Origin: Bradyrhizobium retamae
GTDB taxonomy: Bacteria; Pseudomonadota; Alphaproteobacteria; Rhizobiales; Xanthobacteraceae
Assembly (NCBI RefSeq): GCF_001440415.1
Contig: NZ_LLYA01000046.1
Coordinates: 1-64,000, forward strand
Direction of reading: 5' to 3'
DNA: 64,000 nt
Shown here: piece after piece, positions 33,681 to 41,794 of the stretch
How positions within the stretch are numbered: the first letter of the stretch is position 1
Layout of the letters: each line of letters opens with the position of its first letter
Position numbers and translations under genes: made by a program
Notes under the pieces: generated by a model
The model's database searches: none
Seen by the model: only the letters and a program-made list of their open reading frames with translations
Told to the model about the DNA's origin: nothing

Positions 33681-35420
33681 ATGACTTTCCATGAACGATA
33701 TGCCGTCGGCTGCGCCGCGGTGGCGGTGGCTGCCCTGGTCACTGTCTCGCCGACGCGCGCTCAAGCGCCGACGCAGCCTCAAGAGGCGGCCCTGAACGCC
33801 GAGGCGGCCCAGAACGACTGGCCGACCTATCACGGCACCTACAAGTCCTACCATTACAGCGGCCTCGACCAGATCAATACCGGCAACGTCAAGAATCTTG
33901 AAGTTGCCTGGATGCATTTTCCGGAGCGCGCCACACGCGGCATTCAGTCAACGCCGCTGGCCCTTGACGGCGTGCTGTACTATTCGGGCTCCTACAGCCG
34001 TATCTGGGCGCTGGACGGCGCGACCGGTAAGACAATTTGGTCCTACACACCGGAGCTCGACGAGGATCTGGTCTCCAAGCAGACGCACTCGCCCTACAAT
34101 CGCGGCATCGCCATCGGACACGGCAATCTCTACGTCGGCACGGTCGATGGGCGCCTGATCGCGCTCGATCTGAAGACCGGCAAGCCGGTATGGGACACGA
34201 AGCTCCTGGATTCCAAGAAGATGACGGTCGGCTTCACCGGCGCGCCGCTGGTCGTGAAGGACAAGGTAATCATCGGCGCCCAGGGCGGCGAATGGCCCCA
34301 TCGCGGACCGATCTTCGGCGTGGAAGGCAAAACCGGAGCGAAGAAATGGGAATTCTTGACGGTGGCCGGTACTGAAGAGGCCATGAAGACCTGGGGTGGC
34401 GACTCCTGGCGGACCGGCGGCGGTGGCGGCTGGATGCCGGGAACCTATGATCCGGAAAGCAATACGGTGTGGTGGGGCACTGCCAACCCGGCGCCGCTCT
34501 ACGACTGGGGAGGCCCGGACTGGAAAAAGAGCGGACCGCGGCCGGGCGAGAATCTCTACACGACATCGGTCATCGCGCTCGATCCCGATACCGGCAAGCT
34601 CAAATTCTACCATCAGGAGCTGCCGCACGATGCGTGGGACTTCGACTCTTCCGTGGGAGAGTTCGTCATGATCGAGCGTGGCGGCAAGAAGCTCGTCGTG
34701 CACGCCAACAAGAGCGGATACATCTTCGTCTATGATCGTTCCAACGCCAAGATCGAGAACGTCTGGCCCCTGGTCAAGAACATCAACTTCGTCAAGAGCA
34801 TCGATCCGAAGACCGGCGAACTGATCGGTCGCCGCGATCTCACAGAAGGCAAGGTGGACCCGCCATTGTGCCCGGCCATCGCCGGCGGCATTAGCTGGAA
34901 CTCCGGCGCCTATAGCCCCAAGAACGGGCTCTTCTACCGGATCGGGCAGGAGTGGTGCATGGAGCTGACGGTCGAGAAGACCACGCCGGTCCTGGAGCCG
35001 ATGGCCCAGCTCAACCTCGGCGCTACGTTCAAGTTTATCCCGCCTCCAGACGGACCGGCCCGCGGCCATCTTAGCGCCCGCGATCCGGTCACCGGCGCCA
35101 AGAAGTGGGAGGTCAACTACAAGTATCCGCCGCTCGCCAGCGTTCTCGCCACCGCCGGCAACCTGGTATTCGTGCCGGACGCCGAAGGCGTCGTGCACGC
35201 CTACAATGCGGACACTGGCGAAGAGCTCTGGTCGCGCAATAACGGCATGGGGCATAACGCTGGCATCATCAGCTACATGGCCGGTGGCAAGCAGTACATC
35301 GCCGTTCCAGCGGGCTGGGGCAGCCTGGTGGCCGACGAGTTTGTCGCGCTCTATGGCGAGCCCTTCAAGAGTATGTCGAAGAATACCGGAGCCCTGGTGG
35401 TCTTCGCGCTCAGACAATGA
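33681..35420 (+). CDS. PQQ-dependent alcohol dehydrogenase (XoxF/ExaA-like)
   Basis: 579-residue periplasmic quinoprotein with a signal peptide (to about TRAQA, 28). Eight-bladed propeller repeats show DGATGKTIW, DLKTGKPVW, DPDTGKLKF and NADTGEELW. Metal/PQQ residues inferred by alignment with methanol dehydrogenase: Glu204 (GGEW), Asn269 (TANPAP), Asp301 and Asp303 (ALDPDTG). The D-x-D pair resembles lanthanide-type XoxF/PedH. The vicinal Cys-Cys usual in this family is absent; the position reads HSPYNRG (about 136-142). It is followed by cytochrome c and a XoxJ-like gene, completing a xoxFGJ-like module. Confidence 0.85.
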   Translation: MTFHERYAVGCAAVAVAALVTVSPTRAQAPTQPQEAALNAEAAQNDWPTYHGTYKSYHYSGLDQINTGNVKNLEVAWMHFPERATRGIQSTPLALDGVLYYSGSYSRIWALDGATGKTIWSYTPELDEDLVSKQTHSPYNRGIAIGHGNLYVGTVDGRLIALDLKTGKPVWDTKLLDSKKMTVGFTGAPLVVKDKVIIGAQGGEWPHRGPIFGVEGKTGAKKWEFLTVAGTEEAMKTWGGDSWRTGGGGGWMPGTYDPESNTVWWGTANPAPLYDWGGPDWKKSGPRPGENLYTTSVIALDPDTGKLKFYHQELPHDAWDFDSSVGEFVMIERGGKKLVVHANKSGYIFVYDRSNAKIENVWPLVKNINFVKSIDPKTGELIGRRDLTEGKVDPPLCPAIAGGISWNSGAYSPKNGLFYRIGQEWCMELTVEKTTPVLEPMAQLNLGATFKFIPPPDGPARGHLSARDPVTGAKKWEVNYKYPPLASVLATAGNLVFVPDAEGVVHAYNADTGEELWSRNNGMGHNAGIISYMAGGKQYIAVPAGWGSLVADEFVALYGEPFKSMSKNTGALVVFALRQ

Positions 35421-35429
35421 GAATAGCGC

Positions 35430-35460
35430 GGGCGGCAGGGTTGATCTCTCCCTGCCGCCC
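35430..35460 (+). other. strong hairpin between dehydrogenase and cytochrome genes
   Basis: A perfect 11-bp GC-rich stem (GGGCGGCAGGG, 35430-35440, with 35450-35460) and 9-nt loop lie 9 nt after the dehydrogenase stop and 21 nt before the cytochrome start. No T-run follows. It probably lowers read-through or protects the 3' end of the upstream message, so that the dehydrogenase is made in excess of the cytochrome; this is inference. Confidence 0.55.
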
Positions 35461-35481
35461 CCGGCTAATACGGATGCTGGA

Positions 35482-35841
35482 ATGCGAATACCGCTTGTAA
35501 CTGTTGCCTCCCTGGCCATCATCTGGCCATGGCTGTCGACCGTCTCGTTTGCCCAACAGTCCAACCCAGCGGGCTCTGCGAGCCCGCCGGCGCAAGGTGA
35601 AGCCTCGCCGAACGACCTCGATGGCCGAAAAATGTTCTCGAGCAACTGCGGCTTTTGTCACCAGGATGGCGGCCGCCATGCCGGCCGTGGTCCGAAGCTG
35701 TCGAAGTCCGAACGCAGCGACGAATTCATGATCGAGCGTATCAAGAAGGGCAAGACGGGTTCCATGCCCGCGTATGGTGATGTGTTCAGTGACGCCCAGA
35801 TCGGCGCACTCCTGGCCTACATTCGAGGGCTTGATGACTAG
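35482..35841 (+). CDS. periplasmic c-type cytochrome (XoxG-like)
   Basis: 119 residues with a signal peptide (to about VSFAQ, 25) and one heme site CGFCH. The sixth-ligand Met is likely in GSMPAYGD. It is a small class I cytochrome and, by position after the quinoprotein, its probable electron acceptor. The ribosome site is weak (CTGGA), consistent with reduced synthesis after the hairpin. The end overlaps the next gene by 8 nt. Confidence 0.87.
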   Translation: MRIPLVTVASLAIIWPWLSTVSFAQQSNPAGSASPPAQGEASPNDLDGRKMFSSNCGFCHQDGGRHAGRGPKLSKSERSDEFMIERIKKGKTGSMPAYGDVFSDAQIGALLAYIRGLDD

Positions 35842-36640
35842 AGCGTTTTCCGCGTCTTGGAAATCGCGAGGTCGCCTCGCCCGCTACGCGGCAAGCCTGT
35901 CGCTGCTGATGCTCTGGAACGCATCGGCGCACGCCCGCTCGCTGGAATCGGTGATCGAGCGCGGCGCGTTGACGCTCTGCGCCAGCCCCAACGCGCTGCC
36001 GTTTGCAAGCAAGTTCGGACCCGTACCGGGATTTCAGATCGAACTCGGCGAGAAGATTGCCGAGCAACTCGGTGTCAAGCTCACGAGAGAGTGGGTGGTC
36101 AGTGCGATCCAGTATCGGCGCGCCGATTGCGACCTCGTGCTCGACGTCATCGCGCGCAAGGATACGGAGCCCCCAGGCGGTGTGCGGGTTTCGCGTCCTT
36201 ATCATCGCAGCGGCGTCGTGCTCGCGGTGCGCAGCGATTCGCCGGCGTCGTCGCTGGCAAGTCTCGGTTCCGATCAGCGCGTCGGAGTACAGGTCGGCTC
36301 GCTGGTCTCCATGACGCTCGCCAAGGGTGGCGCCGCCACCTCCCCGTTCGTATACGAGGACGATATCCTCGCAGCATTGGCCAATCGCGAGATCGAGGCG
36401 GCTGCCGTCACGCCGATGACGGTCGGCTGGTTCAATCTGCAGCATTCCGACAAGCCCTTGCGCCTGATTCCGGCGTTCGACAACGATTCTGATTTGAACT
36501 GGAACATTGCGGCGGGGCTGCTCCGCCCCGACGACAAGCTGCAACAGCGTGTCGATGCGGCGATCGAAGCGTTGCTGGCCGACGGCAGCATCGCGCGGAT
36601 TTATGCTCGCTATGGCATCGAGCTGAAATCGCCGCAGTGA
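35834..36640 (+). CDS. XoxJ/MoxJ-like periplasmic binding-fold protein
   Basis: 268 residues with a signal peptide (MLWNASAHA). The body is a family 3 solute-binding fold: LESVIERGALTLCASPNALPF, GFQIELGEKIAEQLGVKLTREW, VSRPYHRSGVVLAVR and RLIPAFDNDSDLNWNIAAGL. Proteins of this kind sit beside XoxF/MxaF dehydrogenases and are thought to activate or mature the enzyme. Start ATG 35834 overlaps the cytochrome stop, so the two are translationally coupled. Two cysteines (ALTLC, RADCD) may pair. Confidence 0.8.
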   Translation: MTRAFSASWKSRGRLARYAASLSLLMLWNASAHARSLESVIERGALTLCASPNALPFASKFGPVPGFQIELGEKIAEQLGVKLTREWVVSAIQYRRADCDLVLDVIARKDTEPPGGVRVSRPYHRSGVVLAVRSDSPASSLASLGSDQRVGVQVGSLVSMTLAKGGAATSPFVYEDDILAALANREIEAAAVTPMTVGWFNLQHSDKPLRLIPAFDNDSDLNWNIAAGLLRPDDKLQQRVDAAIEALLADGSIARIYARYGIELKSPQ

Positions 36641-36789
36641 CGGTAGCGGATTGGTGTATTGTTATGGGACGGTTCAGCGTGCGCAGCACGGACATGGGCC
36701 GTTGCTTGCATGTTCCGCACCGTTTCACGGTAAACTGAGACCCGCCACAGGGCCTTTGTGCTAGTCTAGCCAAGGCAGGTTCTGCGTGT

Positions 36790-38343
36790 GTGCGGTCCAG
36801 AAGCATGCCAAGGGAACCAAAAAGGCAACGCATCTTTACCGAGCGTGGTTGGCTGATTGCGCTGGCCGTCGTGGTGGGGATGTTGCTCGGCATGGCCGGA
36901 CCAACCTCTGCACAGTTCTTTAATTTCGGCGGATACCAGCAGCGGCCACATCCGCAACGCGGCGGCGGCTGGTTTGGTAACGAACGCGGTGGCGGCTGGT
37001 ATGGTAACGACACGTTTGCGCCGCCATCGTACCAACCGTACCAGGAGCACGCGCCGCAGCCCCGTTGGAGCGGGCGGCAAGCGCCTCCGCCGGTGCGCGA
37101 GGATTTTTCAAAGGCGCCGCCGCCCGAGAAGCGCAACGGTGTACCGGAGCGCCACATTCTTGTGCTCGGTGACGCCATGGCGGACTGGCTCGCCTATGGG
37201 CTTGAGAACGTCTATGCCGATCAGCCTGAGATGGGTGTGATCCGCAAGCACAAGACGGTCTCCGGCCTGATCAAGTATCAGCCGAAGGGTGATCCAGCCG
37301 ATTGGGCCGCCGCTGCCAAAGGCATTCTCGCCACCGAAAAAGCGGACGCCATTGTCGTCATGCTGGGCCTCGATGACCGCGTCGCAATCCGCGAGCCGGC
37401 GGTCGACAAATCCGACAATAAGGCCGGGGACAAGAAGGACGCCAAGGCCAAACCTGATGGCAAGGCTTCGGGCGCAAACCCCGGGGCGAAGCCCGATGGC
37501 GCAGCCAAGGTGCCGGATCCCGAATTGCCGCCGGACGATGCCGCCGAAAACAGTGGCGCGCGGGCGGTCATTGAACCGGAGAGGAGCGCGCGCTCGCCGA
37601 ACCACATCCATGAGTTTCGCGAAAAACGCTGGGTCGAACTCTACATGGCAAAGATCGAGGAGATGATCGGCGTACTCAAGTCAAAGGGTGTGCCAGTGCT
37701 GTGGGTGGGTCTGCCGGCGGTACGTGGCCCCAGGTCGACCGCCGACACGGCGTTTCTGAATACGCTCTACCGCGATGCGGCTGGCAAGGCCGGCATAACC
37801 TATGTCGATGTCTGGGACGGATTTGTCGATGAAACCGGCCGCTTCTTGCAGCACGGCCCCGATTTCGAAGGACAGACCCGCCGGCTGCGCTCTTCCGACG
37901 GCGTGTACTTCACCAAGGCCGGCGCGCTCAAGCTCGCGCATTATGCCGAGCGCGAAATCAACCGCCTGCTTGCTGCGCGTTCCGCGCCGGTTGTACTGCC
38001 CACTGAGCCGGCCACGCCCGACGCCAGTGCGCAGCCGGATCAGCCGGCGCCGCGTCCGCTCGCCGGACCGATCGTTCCCTTGACGGCCCCCTCTGTCGGC
38101 ACGAATCAATTGCTCGGCGGTCCGGGGGCGCGGCCTGTGACTATGGATGCGCAAGCGGCGCGGGTCTTGATCACAGGGGAGCCTTTGTCGGCGCCGGCCG
38201 GTCGAGCCGACGATTTTGCCTGGCCGCGACGCGAAATCGGACGCGAAGGGGCCAAGGGTGAGACGCCAGTGGCATCAACATCGCTCGATGCCAACGCACG
38301 GGCGCCGGCGGCATCGCTAAAGTCGAAAAAGCAACGCCGCTAG
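36790..38343 (+). CDS. DUF459/SGNH-fold exported protein with altered catalytic residues
   Basis: 517 residues (start GTG 36790 or ATG 36805). A membrane/signal segment lies at 20-41, then a Gly/Pro/Tyr-rich stretch (45-105). The SGNH-like domain runs from about 120 to 395: block I reads LVLGDAMADWLAYGLE (Ala129 where Ser is catalytic), block III MLGLDDR (Asp for Asn), block V SDGVYFTKAG (Tyr373 for His). A low-complexity insert rich in Lys, Ala, Asp and Gly spans about 205-255. The C-terminal ~120 residues are Pro/Ala-rich. It may be a non-catalytic binding protein of the cell envelope. Confidence 0.75.
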   Translation: MRSRSMPREPKRQRIFTERGWLIALAVVVGMLLGMAGPTSAQFFNFGGYQQRPHPQRGGGWFGNERGGGWYGNDTFAPPSYQPYQEHAPQPRWSGRQAPPPVREDFSKAPPPEKRNGVPERHILVLGDAMADWLAYGLENVYADQPEMGVIRKHKTVSGLIKYQPKGDPADWAAAAKGILATEKADAIVVMLGLDDRVAIREPAVDKSDNKAGDKKDAKAKPDGKASGANPGAKPDGAAKVPDPELPPDDAAENSGARAVIEPERSARSPNHIHEFREKRWVELYMAKIEEMIGVLKSKGVPVLWVGLPAVRGPRSTADTAFLNTLYRDAAGKAGITYVDVWDGFVDETGRFLQHGPDFEGQTRRLRSSDGVYFTKAGALKLAHYAEREINRLLAARSAPVVLPTEPATPDASAQPDQPAPRPLAGPIVPLTAPSVGTNQLLGGPGARPVTMDAQAARVLITGEPLSAPAGRADDFAWPRREIGREGAKGETPVASTSLDANARAPAASLKSKKQRR

Positions 38344-38629
38344 AGTTAGACCAACAATCGCTTTTGCGGTTTCCAGGAAATGGCCGAAAAGCCCGTTTGA
38401 GTGCACAGATGTGGCTCGATGACAACACCGGCATGAAATCGGGTGGCTGATGCCGTAATCGCCCTCGTCCGACTTGTATCCGCCCTCATTGGATTGCGAC
38501 CTTTGCGTGTCGAATTCCGTGGGTGGGGTACGATATGTTTTCCATCGGCTATGCCAGGACTTCGTTCGTCGACATCAACGCAAGCCTCATTCGGATTAGC
38601 TCGCCTTCGGGTTCGGTTTCTGGGCGAGC

Positions 38630-39649
38630 ATGAAGCGCCGCGCGTTCATTTGTGTTCTCGGCGGTATCGCTTCGCGATTTTGGCGCCGCGGCCGCATTAT
38701 CATTGCCGCAATGGCCGCAATGATGCTTCTGCCGATCGATGTCAGCGACGCGGGCTGGCTGTCGGACGTCTTCAAAGGTTCGTCAAAACAAGCCAAATCG
38801 CCAAAACAAGGCAAGCCGTCAAAGCACCTCACGTCGCGCAAACCAGCCACTTTGGCGAAACGAGCCGCCTCGCCAAAGCGCCGCACCGTAAGGCTTGCGG
38901 CACTGGGGCCGGCCGCCCTGCCCTCTGCAGCTTTCAAACCGGTCGCCGCCCTGTGCGATCCCTCCAAGCTCCGGATCGTTCTGGATGTGGGACACACCGC
39001 CGAATCGGAAGGCGCGATCAGCGCGCGCAATGTCTCTGAGTTTGTCTTCAATCTGCGCCTTGCGAAGCGGATCGAGGAGAAGTTGAGGGCCGAGGGCTTT
39101 ACTGAAACCAGGTTGCTCGTGACCGAGGGCAAGGCGAGGCACAGCCTCTTCAAACGCGTCGCCGCCGCCAACAACCTGCACGCGGATCTCTTTCTGTCGA
39201 TCCACCATGACTCCGTGCCCAACAAATTCCTCGAGGACTGGGAGTTCGAGGGAAAGAAAAGCCATTTCAGCGACCGCTTCAGCGGATATTCCGTCTTCGT
39301 CTCCCGCAGCAACCCGGACTTCAAGACGAGTTTCGCCTTCGCCGAACTGATCGCCAAGGAAATGAGGGCTCAGGGCCTCGACTATGCCAAACAATATTCC
39401 CAGCCCATCATGGGCCGGTACCAGCGCGAGCTACTGAACAAGGAAACCGGCGTCTATCGCTACGATGAGCTCATCGTGCTGAGAAAAACCCGGATGGCTG
39501 CCGTCCTGCTGGAAGCGGGCTCGATTATCAACCGGGACGAAGAGCTCAAAATGAGTTCGCCTGGGCGGAGGGACATCATCAGCAGCGGGGTCACGGCGGC
39601 GGTGAAGGCATTTTGCGAGCCCCGATGGGCCATGCTCGGTCCGATCTGA
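38630..39649 (+). CDS. N-acetylmuramoyl-L-alanine amidase (Amidase_3)
   Basis: 339 residues. A hydrophobic signal/anchor (IIIAAMAAMMLLPIDV, about 23-40) and a basic Lys/Ser-rich linker (50-90) precede the zinc amidase domain (about 110-335). The zinc ligands are in LDVGHTAES, the SEF segment and SIHHDS; the catalytic Glu is in VLLEAGSIINRDEE. It should cleave the lactyl-L-alanine bond of peptidoglycan in the periplasm. No clear ribosome site is seen before ATG 38630. The neighbouring envelope protein (DUF459) suggests a shared cell-wall theme. Confidence 0.85.
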   Translation: MKRRAFICVLGGIASRFWRRGRIIIAAMAAMMLLPIDVSDAGWLSDVFKGSSKQAKSPKQGKPSKHLTSRKPATLAKRAASPKRRTVRLAALGPAALPSAAFKPVAALCDPSKLRIVLDVGHTAESEGAISARNVSEFVFNLRLAKRIEEKLRAEGFTETRLLVTEGKARHSLFKRVAAANNLHADLFLSIHHDSVPNKFLEDWEFEGKKSHFSDRFSGYSVFVSRSNPDFKTSFAFAELIAKEMRAQGLDYAKQYSQPIMGRYQRELLNKETGVYRYDELIVLRKTRMAAVLLEAGSIINRDEELKMSSPGRRDIISSGVTAAVKAFCEPRWAMLGPI

Positions 39650-39685
39650 CGACGCAGTAGCCGTCGCATCTGAACCCGGCCTGCG

Positions 39686-40858
39686 TCAACCCTTTGACTG
39701 CTTCTTGATTTCGTCGAATGTGGAAAGCGCTCGTTCAAATTTTTCGTTGAACAGCCACATCGCATCGAGAATCTCGCGGTAGGTCGCGGATGTTTTGGCC
39801 CGGTCAGCCCGTCCAAAGGTGAAAACGCTGTTATTTCGCAGATAGGCCATGATCTTCGGGTCGGAAATTCTGTAGTCGAGCAGGTTGCGCGAGCCGAGCG
39901 CAGACTTGGTCGGGCTCGGGATAATCTGGATCAGTTCAAACAGCTTCATTTGATCGATCGGATCCGGCAGCGTTTTCACGATCGCCGGTACTTGCGGGAA
40001 AATATCCGCGTGTGCGTTCATGAGGCCATCCCGCACGGCGGTCCAGTGGTTATACCGATGGTCCAGATTGCCGGCCCGTGCCTCTTCCTTGTCGTCGCGG
40101 GCGTTCAGTGCGGGATCAACGGCTGCGATCGACTTCTTTATCGCGGCCCATTTCTTCCGTCCAATTTGATCTTCGGGTACGCCTGTTTGCAAGCTGCCCT
40201 TATATTTGTTCGAGCGCGCATTCCCGATGTTCTGATTGCCATTTGTCTCGGCAAAGAACAGGCCCAGGCTGATACGGCCTGCTGCTTCGGCATTGGCCGC
40301 ATCAAGGCCCTTGGCTCGCGCAATGGCCGTGCCCAGATCGACAACGTCCTTGAATGGAGTATCAGAGTTCTGCGCGTTGGCAGGCGGCGCTTGCATCAGG
40401 TCGAAAAGCCTCCTGTACTCGTCGAGCAGCGGCTCATTGTCGGCGCTAAAATACGCCGGAGGGATTCCGTATTTATTGGACCCGCCGATCTTGGACGGAA
40501 GAGCGTCGGTGAGATCCTTGTACGCGCTCATCATGTTGTTGCGTGCAAGGTAGAGTGCTTGTCCTGGCAAGTTCGGTAGTTGCTGGTTCGAATTGATCTG
40601 CGCGCGCCGCTGGCCCAGGATCGACTCAAAGTTGCTCCGTGCATTATTGTATGCATTGAGCGCATCCGACTGTTTTTTGGTGAGTGCGGCCGGCTCACCC
40701 ATTGCAGGCGACATGAAGCTGAGATTGCCGACGGCGGCGGCCCCGAGCGAGGTGACCGTGCTGACGATAGCATTGGTGGCAACGGAACCCGGCGCAGTGA
40801 AGAAGATTCCGAGAGCAAGAGCTGCCTTGGGCGCAGCCGTATGGCTTTTTATCCCCAT
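39686..40858 (-). CDS. unrecognised exported protein, possibly lysozyme-like
   Basis: 390 residues with a hydrophobic N-terminus (about 10-35). I do not recognise a family. The middle reads LGLFFAETNGNQNIGN followed by SNKYKGSLQTG, reminiscent of the catalytic Glu and G-x-x-Q region of lytic transglycosylases/lysozyme-fold proteins, but this is weak. The rest is helical and charged (KKWAAIKKSIAAVDPAL). It starts 3 nt after the liv ATPase stop on the same strand, so it is probably co-transcribed with that importer, or simply close to it. Confidence 0.7.
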   Translation of the reverse strand: MGIKSHTAAPKAALALGIFFTAPGSVATNAIVSTVTSLGAAAVGNLSFMSPAMGEPAALTKKQSDALNAYNNARSNFESILGQRRAQINSNQQLPNLPGQALYLARNNMMSAYKDLTDALPSKIGGSNKYGIPPAYFSADNEPLLDEYRRLFDLMQAPPANAQNSDTPFKDVVDLGTAIARAKGLDAANAEAAGRISLGLFFAETNGNQNIGNARSNKYKGSLQTGVPEDQIGRKKWAAIKKSIAAVDPALNARDDKEEARAGNLDHRYNHWTAVRDGLMNAHADIFPQVPAIVKTLPDPIDQMKLFELIQIIPSPTKSALGSRNLLDYRISDPKIMAYLRNNSVFTFGRADRAKTSATYREILDAMWLFNEKFERALSTFDEIKKQSKG

Positions 40859-40861
40859 GGC

Positions 40862-41716
40862 CTAAGCGAGCCAGCGCTTGCGTCGCTTGTAGTGCTTCAC
40901 ATCGCGGAATGATTTGCGCTTGTCCCCGGCGATGCCAAGATAGAATTCTTTGACATCCTCATTTGCGGCGAGCGCCCGCGCCTCGCCGTCCATCACTACG
41001 CGCCCATTTTCGAGGATATATCCGTGGCTGGCATATTTGAGCGCCATGTTGGTGTTCTGCTCGGCGAGAAGAAACGAGACACCTTCCTTGACGTTGAGAT
41101 CCTTCACGATCTCGAAGATCTCTCCGACGATCTGTGGCGCGAGGCCCATCGACGGCTCGTCGAGGAGGATCATCTTCGGGCGTGACATCAGCGCGCGGCC
41201 GATCGTGCACATCTGCTGTTCGCCGCCCGACGTATAGCCGGCGGTCGAACCACGCCGCTCCCTGAGGCGGGGGAAATAAGTATAGACCCGCTCCAGATCC
41301 TGCGCGATCGCAGACTTGCCGTCCCTGCGCGTAAAGGCGCCGGTCAGGAGATTCTCTTCGACAGTGAGGTGGGCGAAGCAACGGCGCCCCTCCATCACCT
41401 GAATGCAGCCGCGCCTCACCAGCTCGCTTGGCGATAGCGACTGCACTTCGACGCCGTCGAACAGGATCGAGCCCTTGGTGACCTCGCCGCGCTCCGCATG
41501 CAGCAGATTGGAGACTGCCTTCAGCGTCGTTGTCTTGCCCGCGCCGTTGGCGCCGAGAAGCGCGACGATTCCACCTCGCGGCACATCCAGCGATACACCT
41601 TTCAACACGAGGATGACGTGACTATAGACAACCTCGATATTGTTGACCGACAGAAACGGCGCTGCCGCTTCCGTCGCCGTAGAAGCCTTGGGGGTAGAAG
41701 CCTTGGGGATTGACAC
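40862..41716 (-). CDS. livF: branched-chain-type ABC transporter ATPase, LivF-like
   Basis: 284 residues. Walker A GANGAGKTT, signature TSGGEQQM (Thr for Leu at the first position), Walker B ILLDEPS, H-loop region replaced by LLAEQNTNMAL as in LivF. The N-terminus has a short extension with a repeated KAST/PKAST element before FLSVNNIEVVY. The basic C-terminal tail (KHYKRRKRWLA) is longer than in typical LivF. It energises the importer with LivG; it is the last transport gene of the leftward operon, downstream of the binding protein. Confidence 0.9.
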   Translation of the reverse strand: MSIPKASTPKASTATEAAAPFLSVNNIEVVYSHVILVLKGVSLDVPRGGIVALLGANGAGKTTTLKAVSNLLHAERGEVTKGSILFDGVEVQSLSPSELVRRGCIQVMEGRRCFAHLTVEENLLTGAFTRRDGKSAIAQDLERVYTYFPRLRERRGSTAGYTSGGEQQMCTIGRALMSRPKMILLDEPSMGLAPQIVGEIFEIVKDLNVKEGVSFLLAEQNTNMALKYASHGYILENGRVVMDGEARALAANEDVKEFYLGIAGDKRKSFRDVKHYKRRKRWLA

Positions 41717-41794
41717 GCGGTCCTCTCCAAACGGTTGCAGCTTTCGAAAGATCCGGGAGGAGGCGAACGCTCCACCCGGATCGCTGGGAAGCCT

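Noticed and set aside
41670..41712. Short GAAGCCTTGGGG duplication at the LivF N-terminus as an insertion site
   Set aside because: It is an in-frame codon-level repeat (KAST/PKAST) with no mobile-element features.
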